Shown here: positions 36,750 to 50,389 of the stretch, one piece after another
Position numbering within the stretch: the first letter of the stretch is position 1
How the letters are laid out: each line of letters opens with the position of its first letter
Assembly: GCF_040954835.1 (NCBI RefSeq)
Contig: NC_090714.1
Location: 4,514,501 to 4,578,500 of the forward strand
DNA: 64,000 nt
From: Lepisosteus oculatus
Taxonomy: Eukaryota; Chordata; Actinopteri; Semionotiformes; Lepisosteidae
Direction of reading: 5' to 3'
The notes under the pieces: generated by a model
Seen by the model: the letters and a program-made list of their open reading frames with translations, nothing else
Databases searched by the model: none
Told to the model about the DNA's origin: nothing
Position numbers and translations under genes: made by a program

Positions 36750-37560
36750 AAGACGGTCACTGAAAATGTTCGGCGAGCCAGCAGTGCCTTGTGGGAAAAC
36801 ACACAGCACCACTAAGCACCAGGAAACGCGAACGACATTCAAAAATATGCCCATTTTCTGCATTGTGCGGTGCTGGTCTCCTGCCTCCGGTACTGCAGCC
36901 CGACCTGGACTGCGTGTGTACAATTGGTGCGGCGAGGCGCCTCTCCACCACCTCAGCCGTTTTTGTTCGGACCAGATAGAGAGAGGAGGAGGAGGAGGGG
37001 GAGAGGCGGTCACGCATAGAGGAGGAGGAGGGGGGGAGAAAGTAGAACATTTCACGCCACCTGCGTTAAAATTTCGGCGGATTCCACGCGTGGGGGGGGT
37101 GCTCGCGCTTGTCCCGGAGCAGAGAGGAGGGTGCGTGGGGTGGTGGGGGGGGAGGAGGCCCACTCCACGGTTCGGACCGTGCTGGGAAGTGGGGGAAATT
37201 GTTCGGGACCCGGGCGGCGACAAGGACACCGAACTGCACTAGTTCCAGTCCCAGCGGCGCATTGTTTACCGACCTGCGTCGCCACGAAAGACCGGTGTGT
37301 TTGTCGCCTTCTTTTTGGTTTCTGTACAGGCGGGGAAAAAAAATCTCAAACCCGGCACCTCCACTTTAGTCCGCACCTCCGCTAAAGCACCTATTGTTGT
37401 AAACAGGAGGGGGAAGAACCGTTGTACCCCTTCCACAACTCGCCCCTTTCCTCCACAGGACCCTTCCTTCGGTAGGGGACAGGCCCCTGTAACCCCCTTT
37501 TTTTGCTGACCGTGCACCCCCAGGTCTCCGGTTACCTGCTCTGAGCTGCAGTCTGCTTTT
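36750..37560. promoter_or_regulatory. GC- and G-rich start of usp22 intron 1
   Basis: This second CpG-rich block lies inside intron 1. It contains (GGA)n-like purine runs at about 36980-37042 and G-runs at 37092-37099 and 37137-37153. Long open frames on both strands here (for example 36766-37242 + and 36660-37229 -) are proline/glycine/arginine-rich products of base composition; I see no known protein. It may be the downstream shoulder of the promoter island. Confidence 0.6.
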
Positions 37561-37599
37561 TAATGCATTTTGTTTCGAGTTCACCCATTATTGCATAAC

Positions 37600-38480
37600 C
37601 TCTCCCTCACCTCCCACAGCCCCAGCCGGAGCCCCTGTCCTCCACTCCAAACGTGTGCTAAGTGCCTGGCCCACACAGCATGCAGGGTGTGGGGGAATTG
37701 AGTTATTAAGAAGGCACAGTGGAGTATTGGTAACAATATCCCAGCCCCCTCTCCACCTTATGGGGAAAAAATACAGTGAATGCACACTCTGCTTATCAAA
37801 ACTGTCAAGTTCTAATTTCCCCAAACGTAGCCTGATCCACCTCCAGATATCATAGATCACTCTCCTCGCGGAGTTTTGCTTTGTGCTGTTCAATTCAATA
37901 TTGTGTGTTAGGGTCTTAAGTATTGTGAATTGTGTTGCATTTAACTGGATATTTTTGATGTAGAACGTTAAACCTGACAGTAGGGCCTTTAAGGGTTTCT
38001 TGTATCCAGTTTAATAGTGACTTCAAGGCAATGAAAAGACTTCTTACATGTATTGTACATTTTTATTTCATTGTGACAAAATAGGTGCTTCAGAAAGATG
38101 CTGGATGGACACCCCTGGTGAGTGCAAATCCTACATGTATTTACATAAATAGAGGCCTGATATTTTCTTTGGTATCTTATATTGAAGTTTCTAACGTTCT
38201 GTACACAAATCCGATGCAACTAAAGCATTGGGTGTGGTATTAGGTCAAAAGAAAAATAACCAGCAGGAGCATTTAACAAAGTACTTTAACAGTGTGGTGG
38301 TTGTACATTATAAAGTGCAAATTTGAATGTTCTCGGTAAAGTCTGTATCCTGTAATGTCAACTCACTGGAGTGCAGCACGTTCCTAATTCCATTTGGTGT
38401 TCTGGGCTCAGAAGCAGCAAGAAAGCCCCAATGCTGGAAGCAGTGCAACAACAAAAAGTAATTAAGGGCTCTAATAATCA
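37600..38480 (+). other. Intronic, nothing recognised
   Basis: Composition returns to AT-rich. No exon or repeat recognised. Confidence 0.4.
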
Positions 38481-38484
38481 CATG

Positions 38485-38850
38485 GGGGCAACACAGAGGG
38501 TGCAGTCTTTACTACCATTTCTGCCTTGCAGCACTGGGGCCCTGGGTTCAATCCTGGACCTGGGGTGCCATCCACACGGTGTTTGTATGTTCTTCCCCGA
38601 TTTGCTCGGGTTTCTTCCGAGTGCTGTGGTTTCCTTCCACAGTCCAAACACATACTGCTAGGTTAATTGGCTACTGGGAAAATTGGCCCTGGTGTGAGTG
38701 TGTGTCTGTGTTTGTGTCTTAAGCGTGCCCTGCGATGGACTGGCGTCCTGTTCAGGTTGTATTCTACCCTGTGCTCGATGCTGGCCGGGATCGGCTCCGG
38801 CTCCCTTGTGTTGCTGTGTTGGATGAATAGTTTAGAAACTGGATGGGTGG
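38485..38850 (+). repeat. tRNA-derived SINE family A, full length
   Basis: This is the best copy in the window. Head GGGGGCAACACAGAGGGTGC AG, B box CTGGGTTCAATCCTGGACCT, body GTTTGTATGTTCTTCCCCG, TTCCTTCCACAGTCCAAACA, TTAATTGGCTACTGGGAAAA TTGGCCCTGG, CCCTGCGATGGACTGGCGTC, tail GAAACTGGATGGGTGG. Frames in this interval are repeat-derived. Confidence 0.92.
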
Positions 38851-38859
38851 CTAATTATA

Positions 38860-41800
38860 TTGTTCCGAAAGGGAGACGTTATCTTCTTTTTGGTTCCGTC
38901 CTGCCATTAAACCCGAGGCCTGCAGCAGGGGGACCATCTTGGATACTGGGAGAATAATACTCTCCACACGAATTTACTTTTTACCTTCTCTACAGACCCC
39001 ATTCTGTACCGTAAACCTTTCTTTGTGCTGAAGTTATGGCCTCTTCCTCAGCCTCAGAATGTGGTTTTCAGACTAACTAGCTGCCGTGTAGTCAGTAAAA
39101 CAATGCTTTTCCTTAACGTGTTTTGTGGCCTGACGGTCTTGGAGCAGGTCTAAGTTTACATCATTTTTTTAGCTGACACGCTTAATCTTTGCCAAGAAAA
39201 GTCTGGAACCTTTTGTAAAGGTGTTTTTTTTTTCCCTCTGTGTACAAAGCCCTGGAATTCAAAACCAATGAATGCTGTAGCCAGAGCACAACAGATGTAG
39301 TCCGTCTTGTTTATCTCACACAGTTCAGAAACGGCCACGGCTTTGGCACCTGAATTTCAGACCAGTCCTGCTTCACTTTCTCTCTGCTCGTTCAGCCAGG
39401 TTATTTCAGGTTTGGCGGTTAACTGCAGGACAGTAGCTAGCCTTAAGAAAAATCATTGCACAGATTTCTCTCTTTGTGGGAGGAAGTATATGGGGCTGTT
39501 GGATTAAAATCTGTTATTAAAGGTTTGTGTCCCTTACCCGAGAGTGTCAAGTTTTCATACAGGCAGTGGATGGCTCAACACAGTGAAGCGCCTTTACTCG
39601 GTCTTGTTTTCAAAAATGCCTTTCTGTAATAAGCATGCGAAATGGTGTGGTCACACTGTTGAAATAATTCCTCAGAGCCAGCACTACCAGGAAGGTTACA
39701 TATTCATTGGAAACCACCAGCTTCACTTAGCAGCATTGCTGGGTTTGTAATCCTACACTAAGGCTTTTCTATCCTGACGGATGATTTCAAGGGGAGGCCT
39801 GTTGTCTGTAGCTGACTGTGACTTTGAATTAAACTCTGTATCGTCCTCAGCCGGGCTCACAGTCCGGTCTCCCAAGTTTGCAGAGGCAGTTGTTTTTCAT
39901 TCCATCTGAGCTGTTAATTTCTCCTTTTTGATCTCATTATCCATGTTGGCGTCAGTAGACATCTTTTAATGTGTTTTTGGTAGAGGATTAGCAGAGGTCT
40001 TGAATTGTTTTTCTTTTCGATTGAGGAAGAAAGCCTCCCAGGTTGAGATTTGGTTGGAGTTAGCGGTGCTGAGGGGGGTCGGGCTTGGCCAAAGCTAATT
40101 CAGGGCTCGAAGCAGGTATGGCTGACAGGGTAGCGAACTTGAAGCACCGGAAAACTACCGTGTGAGAGGGCAGGGGGTTGACCAACTCCCATTACTCCTA
40201 GAGATGAAGATGTCTGGCTCATCTTCAGTGTGATCTTATCAAGGGGAAATTCCCACACCTCCGACTTCATTTTGGGTCACTTCAAGATGATCTAAAAACA
40301 TCCGCAGTCTGAATGCAGAAATGTTGTGAGCAAAAGCAATTTTTAATCCCTGTATATTCTTCAACTTTAGAGCTGCAGGAAGAATGACCGAAGGAGGATA
40401 GTGCCAAGCCATCAATGGTATTTTCATCCTTTGCATGTTCTTTGATATAATCCAATATAAGGAAATTAAAAGAGCCGAAGAATTCTCAGAACATTTGTGG
40501 TCGGTGTGTGTCAAATGCATCTTAATCTTCTACTGCTGGATCGCAGAAGCCACAGATCTGAAAAATATGCTGAGATGGAAGACGAAGGCACTAGTCAACA
40601 AAACATTTCATTTTTTTTATAAACATGAGAGGCTTCAATAAGAACAGTGACAAACGACAATGGGCTGTGTTTAAGTTGGAAAAAAGCCCTTTAGAGTTTT
40701 AGGGTTATGGACACGCCACCCTTTTCCACTCACTTCTGTGCTGTGCTGTAACGATTTTTTTTCATTCCCCCTCCCCCCCCCATGTTATTACAGGGGAAGG
40801 ATAAGAGTAAATTGAACTACTTTAACAGGAGACCTTCTTTACCAGGCGTTCTCCTTCTGAAAAGCTAAGCATAGGTAATAAAATGGCTGACAAATGCCAG
40901 AACTTCTAAAATGTTTGGGCAGCGCTGTGCATGAGAATCAGTGACGTGTTTTAGTTTTTTTTTCCCCCTCAGCACCCCTTTCTGTTGTTTGTTAGGGGTT
41001 TATCTGTGTCCAGGTGATTGGCATTCCCAGTATATGTGGCAGGATTGCGCATGCAGGAACCCCAGGAAGAGGTGGTATTTCACATTACAGACCAAACTGG
41101 TGTTTTGCCACAAAGCAAAAACATTTAACTCGCACAGCATTCTGATCTCTGCCTCTCCAAAGGGGCAAACAACTGGGATATTTGCACAGTTAGGTTGTTC
41201 CACTTAGTTGGTAGTGACACTTCTTGAAAAAAAAACACAATATGACTCGTTTGCATATGCCCTTCACACACGTGACGTTATTTATACACAGCTGGCACCT
41301 TGTTCAGTAAAGTCTACAAACTAGTTTTCTGTGGATTGAAACGTACTTTTTCTGCACTGCCAGTCGGCTACCGACGCGTAAAGGAGTCTGTCCAAAGCAC
41401 AGTTTGTCATTAGAAGACTGTGACTGGGGTTTCCCAAGGCATGGACTACGTTTGGGTCAGGCGGCTTAGATGTGGGTGGGTTTGAAGTCAACAGGATCTT
41501 TGCTGACTCATGGCAGGCTCAAGGGCACTCCTGAAGCGTTTGGGCATTGCTGTGTCATCAGTGAGAGCTGCCACAGACGTCCATAAGAGGCCGTGCCGCT
41601 TGTCCGCTTGCCATGCTAAATGAAGGGCGGACACAGAAAGATGTCATCTGCACCTTTCCTGCTCTAATACCAGAGGCGTTGTGATAAGCCAGTGGCAGTT
41701 CCCAAATTATTGTCCAAGTGGGAGCAGCACTTGAAGAGAAAAGGGAGGGATCTGATCGTTGAAGAAAAGGAACAGAAGTTTTATACTTCAGCCATGGCTA

Positions 41801-43900
41801 AATGTCAGATTCACATTTTTTGACATGTGCATCCTAATAAACACATTCTTCAGCTGCACATAAGGCAGAATTGATTTAGGAGTTACTGCAAGCGTATATT
41901 ATCTTAATTGGTAAGAGGTTGATAGATAAGCAAGTCATTCAAGCAGTGAGCACAAAGCTTTTATACTTTTTGTTTTTCCGGGGGGAGCTAAAAATGTGTC
42001 AGTGCAGGAGGCTGTCAGCAGAAGGTTCATACGTTACATTTTCTTTCTTCAGATTTTTGAGTACAGTTTGCATTCTTAGTCGTAACCCTGAACCTTATTC
42101 AGCATTTTAAATTCTAAGAAAATTCAGCCTGATTTCAGTGCATTGGTGCAAGTTGCTTTTGCAAATTGTACACGCTTGCATTTTAGATAAGTCGTTCCCA
42201 GTCTTTTATCAGAAAAGTCATTTTAATTAAGAATTAGGGCAAGTACGGAATTCAGAAAAGGCTACTTATACATGTACCTGTCACACAATGTATAACGAGT
42301 CTTGCATAAGAAACAGGCCTGTTAGTATGAAAGCCTCGAGTGTGATGATGACAGCAATGCTCTTGTCGTTTTGTCCACTCTTGAAAATAGATTTATTTTC
42401 TCTATTTTTAAATGGGTTTGTTACAGTATGTCAGGACGCCATCTTTCATGTTGCTGGTGGCTGTTTTTTCTTCTCCTGCTTTCTCCATTCTAGGTAAACG
42501 TGGGAGGCTGTCTTGATGGACATCTGTTGTTAGCTGAGCTGCCTCATTCGGGGACTGACACAGCCTGTGGCTCTCGCTGTCTTGGGCCCTTTTGAATTTG
42601 CTTATCTCCTCGTTCTCCTCACTTAAGTTGCGGAGGCAACAATTTTTGCCCCTGCAGCTCTGTTGTCAGCACACCTGCCTGAAATATTCATGGGGCCCAT
42701 CAGATGATCCTTCCTGTGGGGCAAGAAACCGAATTGCTGTCAATCGGAGGTCCTTATCTTCAGTTGCCAAAGAGCACGGAGTCTGTTCTGCATTTATACG
42801 TCAGATCTTAATTAGCCACTCATTTTCTGAAATAGATTCATTGAATAGGTGAGGATATCTGTAAAAACCTGCTGGAACACACTGAAAGTAACTAATTTAC
42901 TGGTTAATCTAGGCAGTAGGTAACCATATGCAATACTATCTGAGGTATGAAGAAGCTTTTACATCAAGTTACAAAGGTGGAGGCTTTTTACCGGCAGAAG
43001 ATTTCACCAGAGTGCCGATCCTGCGTCCTAGATTCTCATGTTCTAAGTATATTTGAGTTTGAGATTTGAACTTGCATACAGGTCTTTTGCTAGCGGTGCA
43101 GTTGCGGTGCAGAATAATCAAGAAATTGTGGATTGTCCTGTAGGATACTGCTTGTATTTTTATAGTTTTGGCGCTACAGACTGCGGCATCGTTCATAGGA
43201 GTGAATGTGAAACTGTCTCTTGAAGCATGAAATGTAATTTGCGTACAGTAAGCATCATAAGAATGCCTTGTATTTTTGTAGACATGTCGGCTGAGTGTGA
43301 AAGAAAATGGTGTTGTGTGGAATGTTGTTTTTCAGTTACTGCAGGAAATACAATTCTAATTGAAGAGGTGCATGCTGGCAGACGCCTGTCATTTCTACAA
43401 GAATACACTGCAAGATGAAAGGATTTTAGTAAGTCTCATAAATGTCTTGATAAAGGAAAAAAGACTATGTGACACAATATAACCTTTTTAATGTCCAGCA
43501 GTGTATGTAGTTACTGGTCTGGTTTACCATAAAGACATGATACAAGTCTTGCCCTGTACAGGTGAGCAAACCCCAGCTAGCAAAGAAATCACCCTGCCTA
43601 AAATGAGAAGTTATCTAAATCACATCATCTGGGCCTGCTTTTTCAGTACAGTCACTTCCTGGTTACACAACTCAGCGAAACTAAGGATACTTTTCTTTCA
43701 TGTGAAACTTCTGGAGTAAGATTGTACTTTAGAGGAACAGGAAGGCACCAAAGAGATATCCATGCAACATTGACAAATGTAAGCATGTCAAAGCCTTAAT
43801 GACGTAAAAGTGGAAGATTTACAAAATAATTCCTTTTAATTAATTTTGGTTCTCAGGGTAAGCATCGTGATCGTGAAAGCTGTGTGACTGTCCAACCAAA
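38860..43900 (+). other. Intronic, mostly unique-looking
   Basis: No usp22 exon is recognised. 42595-42850 has balanced composition with an open + frame of 86 codons and looks like a conserved non-coding element rather than an exon: no protein is recognised and splice sites are unconvincing. Confidence 0.4.
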
Positions 43901-43907
43901 GATCTGG

Positions 43908-44230
43908 GAAAACCACCTAGAAGATAAGAGAGGTTACAAATGAGAGAGGGCCTTTTGTCCCATCTAGCCCATTTGGTAATTAGTAATTAAGTGATCCAAT
44001 GATCTTATCTCACCCTTTCTTGAAAGGAGCCAGGTTATTGATTCCAGCAGCACTGCTATGTAGCTTGTTCCATACTCCCACTACCTTTTAGGTAAAGAAG
44101 CGTCACCTGTTCTTGGTTATAAATGCACTTCCGGTTCTGGTTTCATGTTCATTCTGAAGAAATCTGGAGGGATAAGTTTGTCAGTGCCTTTGAAGATTTT
44201 TATTGGGCCACTCATTAGGAAGCAATTAGT
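43908..44230 (-). repeat. LINE-like repeat family F, best copy
   Basis: It begins with GGTTACAAATGAGAGAGGGC C and runs through AGTAATTAAGTGATCCAATG AT. On the minus strand around 44061-44100 it reads VVGVWNKL and then PFKK, which resembles the C-terminal end of CR1/L2-type LINE reverse-transcriptase proteins (RVV..WN.LP...V.A.....FK..LD). The frame is broken. Confidence 0.6.
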
Positions 44231-44773
44231 ATAGTGAGGTAATTAAAGCTTTTGTTGAACACTAACCACCAAACCCTGTGGCCAGGTGAGCATGGGACTT
44301 CAAACCTGAGATTTAGTGACAGCTGTGCTTTAGCCTTTCTCGTTGCACTCGTAGGTTTTGAATAACACCTCAAATGCTTTGATAAAATCCTTCAGTTTTA
44401 AAAAGTGGTCATTTCCTGAATCACATGTTGGTAGATAGTGTGCAAGTGGTGTACTGACGATACTGTAGAGTTACAGGACTGTTGTAAAAGGAACTAAGAT
44501 GTACTCCTCCATTCCAGATTATTTATTCAGTTATGACCTTGTTGTCGGAAGCCAAATCAATGATTTCAATACAGCTTAAGTAAAAGTAACCAAAGTATAC
44601 CAAAAGGGCATTTCATCATTCTCAACAGCAAAATGAGAGCTCCAAGGAATTCAGATAGTTACGTACTTTGAATATGCATTTTCTGTAAAACCACATTGAA
44701 TCAACTGCCAGGTTCTCCAAAGGAGCATTTCTGGAAGAAAAGAGAAAATCAATATAGATATTCTTACACGTTG

Positions 44774-45130
44774 ATCCTTAAAATAAGCCTCTTGGTGCTA
44801 TGCGAACAACCATCAGCCTTTACTTCAGACTGCGTCTCAAAATGAAGTTGTTAAAGTGGGTGCCCTTTTCTAATTATTTGAATAATTTACTGACTTTATT
44901 TTTCATTTGACGGTTTTCTAAGCCTTTTTAGCTAAATGTAAGCCATAGGATTTAGTTGTATTTAGTAATAGTTGGATTTAGTAATATTGTCATTTTGTAA
45001 TAGAAATAATGCCAGTTAAAGCAGTATTAATGATAGACCAGCTTGAATTACATGCACACATTCAGCTATCTGCCAATCTTAAATGACTGACCGTTACTTG
45101 ATAGATAGAAAATGGGAGAACCAGATTTGT
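44774..45130 (+). repeat. Local repeat family G, copy 1
   Basis: It aligns along its length with 47049-47345 in the same orientation: CCTTAAAATAA, CCTTTACTTCA.ACTGC, TAATTATTTGAATA, ATAATGCCAG and CCAGCTTG.ATTACATG. Its last 90 bases are repeated inverted at 51126-51214. I do not know the family. Confidence 0.7.
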
Positions 45131-45294
45131 GAATTGCTATTTATAGGTCATCCTTTATTTTATTTTTCCTTTAAATTACATTTTGATTTACTTTTAGTAT
45201 GCGATGATAATTTCTGTATCCTGGTAGTGGTTCATTTGAAAACCCTCTGATTTTCAGTTAATCTTGTGGAATTTTAACAGTGCGATGAAAGTAA

Positions 45295-45660
45295 GAAGAG
45301 GTGTCATCTTCCAGATGAGATGTATAACTGAGGTCCTGACTCTCCGTGGTCATTAAAAATCCCAGGGCGTTTCTTGAAAAGAGTAGGGGTGTTATCCCAG
45401 CGTCCTGGCCAAATTTCCCTTTGGCCCTTACCAGTCATGGCCTCCTAATAATCCCCATCTATGAATTAGCTTCATCACTCTGCTCTCCTCTCCACTGATA
45501 GCTGGTGTGTGGGGAGCGTTCTGGCGCACTCTGGCTGTCATTGCATCATCCAGGTGGGGGCTGCACACTGGTGGTGGTGGAGGGGATCCCCATTACCTGT
45601 AAAACGCTTTGAGTGCAATGTCCAGAAAAGCGCTATAGAAGTGTAAGCAGTTATGATTAT
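45295..45660 (+). repeat. Dispersed repeat family B, copy 3
   Basis: AGATGAGATGTATAACTGAG, GTCCTGACTCTCCGTGGTCA, AAATCCCAGGGCGTTTCTTG, AAAGCGCTATAGAAGTGTAA in family order. The 5' end is eroded relative to copies 1 and 2. Confidence 0.85.
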
Positions 45661-46315
45661 TACCTGGGCTTTGTATGATAACTGTCTCTTTTTTGACCTA
45701 GTAAAACAGTGTTGTCTACCTGATACCCATCTGGGTGCACATAAAAAAAAGAGCCTAACTGGTCATATGTAGATCCAGTGACCTATTCTGAATTGATAGA
45801 AAAAGCTAGCTAGGCCCTGTTGGTAAACGTTATTAATTATTAATATTATTCCATATTAAAACCGTTATTCATATTATTGTTGCTAAGAAAAAACCCAGAG
45901 CACTAGATCAACCATTTGGGTTATTTACAGCCTTAAAGCCTAGACAGGGTGTTTTTCCTTTTACTTTAACATATTTCTAATAAAACTATTTCAGTGCTTC
46001 AGTGAGCTATCTGTCCCCCTGTAAATAATTGTAAATAATTTAAGAATACATGGGCAGTATAACTCAGAGTATTGTTCCTTTGAAATTCAAAGATGGGGAC
46101 CTGCCAGCCATATGGCAATGCATGATGAAACAGGAAACTGAGGTACCACTCATTTTTCACAATAACGTCATTTCCAGCAATACTTTCTGTTTCCACAGCC
46201 ATTACATGTTCTGGGTCGATGTGGAGTGAAGGTGGAGTACCTTGCCTGTGCTCTTGACAATATACATATTCTCTTAACATTAAAACATAAGAGGCAGAGT
46301 GCATATATGTGCCTG

Positions 46316-46338
46316 CCCCCCCCCCACACACACACACA
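46316..46338 (+). repeat. C-run plus (AC)n microsatellite
   Basis: Ten C followed by an AC tract. The same structure occurs at 57846 and 63456. Confidence 0.9.
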
Positions 46339-46764
46339 GATCTGTGCCACACATGCTTTTGGTTCCTTCAAGTAGATTTGAAGCTTTTGAAACACTCGCC
46401 TTGTAAGGAGTTTTTTCCCCGCTCTTTCACTATATATGCATAAAAAATGTATTCCATGATTGCTCTTCTGAGGGTTCATTCTTGGAAAACATGTTTTATG
46501 AAACGCCCATTGTAGCTGTCCTAAATGTGTTATGGTTCCGTCTCTTGATGGAATAAACCTGACGTACCTATATTTAATAGCGCACTGTGCCGATGCAAAG
46601 TATAATGAGTGAAATTGAAGAATTATTTGCTAAATATCTTCTGCAACCTATGGCTGTCTGCCCTGTGAGTAAGTCAACATTAATTACGAGTATTTCCAGT
46701 ACAGGTGCAAGCTGGATTCTGCCATGTTGTAGAAGCTAATATCCTGATTTTTCCATGAGTTTCT

Positions 46765-46850
46765 TTCAAGAGATCAGTTAATTGCTAACTACTAAATAGG
46801 CTATATGGGAGACATCTCATTTGTAACCTTTCTTAAATTATATTCTCTTT
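46765..46850 (+). repeat. LINE-like repeat family F, 3' fragment
   Basis: CAGTTAATTGCTAACTACTA AATAGG and GACATCTCATTTGTAACCTTTCTTA are the plus-strand 3' end of family F. Confidence 0.5.
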
Positions 46851-47048
46851 ACATTTTAATCTGACTCCTTATTGATCAGGACAATGACATCTTATAAATT
46901 ACTCAGTCTTTTTTAGTTTCAGATATGATTAAGGAAATCTATGCGTGGCAAATTGTTTGATAATTTGACATCTTCAAATACACAGTCTGTAAGACAATCT
47001 CTTGCACAACTAAATGCCACACAATGGTTTTAAGATATTCTGATTAGA

Positions 47049-47345
47049 AGAGCCTTAAAATAAAACTCTTGCTGCTTGATGAACATCCATTGGCCTTTAC
47101 TTCAAACTGCATTGAAAAAATAAGCTGCCACAGTGGTACCTCATTATAATGTTATAATTATTTGAATAGTTAGCAGACTTGTTTAAATGTCTTCAAAGCC
47201 TTTTTGACAATTAAGCTTGAGCTTTAAGATTTAATATGGTCATTTTGTTATAGATATAATGCCAGCAGGATTAATGGTACACCAGCTTGCATTACATGAA
47301 CACATTGGGGTATCTGCCGATCGTAAAATTACTAGAAGATGGACG
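47049..47345 (+). repeat. Local repeat family G, copy 2
   Basis: Same order of shared blocks as copy 1 at 44774-45130, diverged with small indels. Confidence 0.7.
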
Positions 47346-47349
47346 ATAC

Positions 47350-50300
47350 TTTCGTAAATACTGTGAGTACATCTCTAGAGGTTTTCTGGATATTTCAACC
47401 CAGTGTTAATTTTGTTTTTAAATGCAGTCATCTTGCGTCCTGTTATTTTGTCACTTCCAGAACATAGCAGCTATATCCTTTTGAGAGTTTCCAGCCTGCA
47501 GACACTCTTACAAACTGTACAGACTTTGTGTTGTGGGCATTCGGTTTTGTCCACAGTGAGGTAAGACGTTTGTAATGATCATCTCGAGATGTTTGCTGAC
47601 AACCTGCAATTCCTAAAATGGAGGAGTCTGCTGGGCAGTAGGTAAACATGCGATGTGTGCATCTTTCATGAATTTTTGGTGCCTTCCCAGTTTGTGTTTT
47701 TGATTTCCTGTTTGCCAAGGAGAGCTTTTTGCCCACAACATAAAATGTAATTGGCTAGTCTTATAGGAACTTTGTAAAAATCTAAAGCAGCAGTTCGTAT
47801 TGTTTGCGAGCTAGGTTTTCTGCCATCTGTAGACACGGCGATTGTTCAAAATTGTACGTTTTGCGAAATGAAGAAACCCATCTGCGTTTTTAAAACCATT
47901 TGGCTCTTCTGTTTAGGGCATCGTTAGCTGCCATTGAATGGCTGTCTGATTAATCTGTAATTGTACTAAGTTTAACGTGCACGTTTTGCTGGATGTTTTG
48001 AAGACGAAGATTGTTTGGTTGGAGCATCATAGAAGGGTGTTTTTATCTCTCTTGTCACACTTGGGTTGGATCTGTTTTCAGCAGAAATGTAATATCTTCT
48101 GGTGGCTAGGCCTCTGCATTATCCCAGCATGTGGCAGTTAGGGATTGCGTCTGACCCTGTCTCAGACCACTCCATCTTCAGGGACTTTGTAAGGGTAAAT
48201 CAAGTTGTCACGATTGGCGGCATCCCTGTCTTCACACATCTGAGCCAACATGCCGTTCTTAGCAGTTCCTGCCATTGCGGACAGTAATTTGTGAACTTCT
48301 GATCTTTTCAGTGCCGTAAGCTTTACCTCCCTCTGCTGTTATGTGGAAAAAGTCAACACTGATTGTGAGTTATTCTCAACACCTGCAGAAGCTGCACTAA
48401 TCGGAATTGTCAAACCTTTCCCCAAACTTTGCTTCTTAATCAGATGATCATACAGATCTTGTGCGATAGCTGCTTGATCATGGAAGATACCAGACTTGAT
48501 TATACCAAAAGTTTAAAATGGCAACTCTGATGTTATTAGTAATTGGACATGTACGACAGTATAGGAGAAACCTGGTATTTCTTTAGAGCAGTTTCCAGGT
48601 AGGCCTAATCATGTCTGTCTTGTTCTAGATTGGGAATTCACAGACAGTCTGTGTGAGAACCCACATGCTTCAGTGATTCTGAGAAAATTGCCGTGTAGCA
48701 GGTCTTACGATGTCCAGTCCTGAGGATCTGCAGGGATTTCTGGATTTCTTTCTGCCAATAACTTAAGTGAAAGTGAATCCACATTTTAAAATAGAGCACT
48801 TACTGAGAAGATGCAGTGCCGATCAGAACACTTTGGAATTTAAAAGTACTCATAACCCAGCTTTGTGATGTATCCGCTCTTTTCAATATCCCAATATTCA
48901 CCTTTTCACTGAGGGGCAAGGAATCATGATTTAAAAACCTAATCCAACAATGAGGATGAAGTTTGTATTTTTGGTATGAAGAGCATGTCTCCCTTGGTTG
49001 TATCTTATGACACAATCATAATAATTTAACAGACCTTTCTGCTAAATTTCAAGCCCGGGTATCTGTTTAGCCATTTAAGAATAACAACCATGCATCTGAA
49101 GAATGTGGAACAGATGGGAAAATGCATGAAATTTCACTGATTGTGTCTGCTTTGTAAAGTTCCTTTACAGCTTTAAGATTCTTTTATGGTGAGCGTGGGA
49201 GTCTGGAAGGGAGGGAACAGCTGTCTGACAGGCATGTGCGCGTGCACTCACCTGTGCAGGAGGTACAGGACCTTGGCTGCAGTGATAATCTGCTCGGCTG
49301 CCACAGATTTTCTGAGGTTGCAGCTCTCGGTCCGAGGGATGAAACTGCCTTTACGAGGCTAACTTCGGAGCAGGCTGGCAAGGCGTGCATTTTGTCCTGT
49401 GTTCTTTGATGTGTCAGTGTCTTGCAAACTGCCTTGGCTTTGCTCTCCCCTCCTCATCATAAACGACAACACTGAAGAGAGAAAAAAAGGAATTCAATGA
49501 GGACTTAGACTGAGCCTCCCTTTAGTAGTCGTCAGGCAGATTATATTTTCTCAGTCTGGTTGCCTTGAGAGATCCCCTCCCATATGGCTTGGAACCCCAT
49601 ATGGCTTGAAACTTTTGTTTCGCATCTTTTGTCAGCACTGTTGAGCATTGCTAGTTCGAACAGAACGGAGCCTGACATTGACTTTGTTTCTCTTTTACTG
49701 TTCTTGCAAAACGCAGAAGAACATAGAGTGCGAACAGATTTGGCCATTCGTTATTATCCCTTTAAAGACAAAACGAGTGAAATTCTTTTTCTGTTATAAA
49801 AGACTAGTCTTTCTTTCAAAAACATTTCATCAGCGCGCGTGCTATGCCTTTAAAAATAGTATGCTTCTTAAGATATTTTGGGGCTTACTCTAGCCTGCTT
49901 GTAGCCTGTTGTATGAAGGCGGGGAGGAAGGGAACAGATTTCTGTTGCTGTTCATTTTGATTCAGTAGTCAGGTATGGATGCTTTTCTGACTGCTGTGAA
50001 AAATTTGTAAAACCATTTTAAAGCATTCAAAGCTTTTTCAATGGGGATGTGTGAAAGTAATTTTCAGCATTAGTGATATTTTATCCAAAATCCCACTGAT
50101 ATGACAAAAAATGGAAAGGTTAAGGTCAAAGCTTTAGTGTTCTGCCAAAGCTAAATATGAAACAAGCCTAACAAAAATGTTTTTAATTCTATGCAGTGCA
50201 CCAAAATGATCATCCCTTGTAGCTTCACAAAGTTAAAAGGAATTATCAGAAAAATGTCCATCTTCTATTTTTTGCAAGTGTACTAATGTTTTTTATTGAA

Positions 50301-50380
50301 TGGGCGTACTAACATCTCATCAACAGGGCTGATCAAGAGAAAGTCTACTATGAAAGTCACAGGCTAGGTTTGAAGCACTA
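47350..50380 (+). other. Intronic, nothing recognised
   Basis: No exon or repeat that I can name. Short open frames have no family resemblance. Confidence 0.35.
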
Positions 50381-50389
50381 CAAGCTTTA

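Noticed and set aside
36660..37242. Long overlapping open frames on both strands (158 and 189 codons)
   Set aside because: They arise from GC-rich, G-run sequence; residues are proline, arginine and glycine runs and no protein family is seen.
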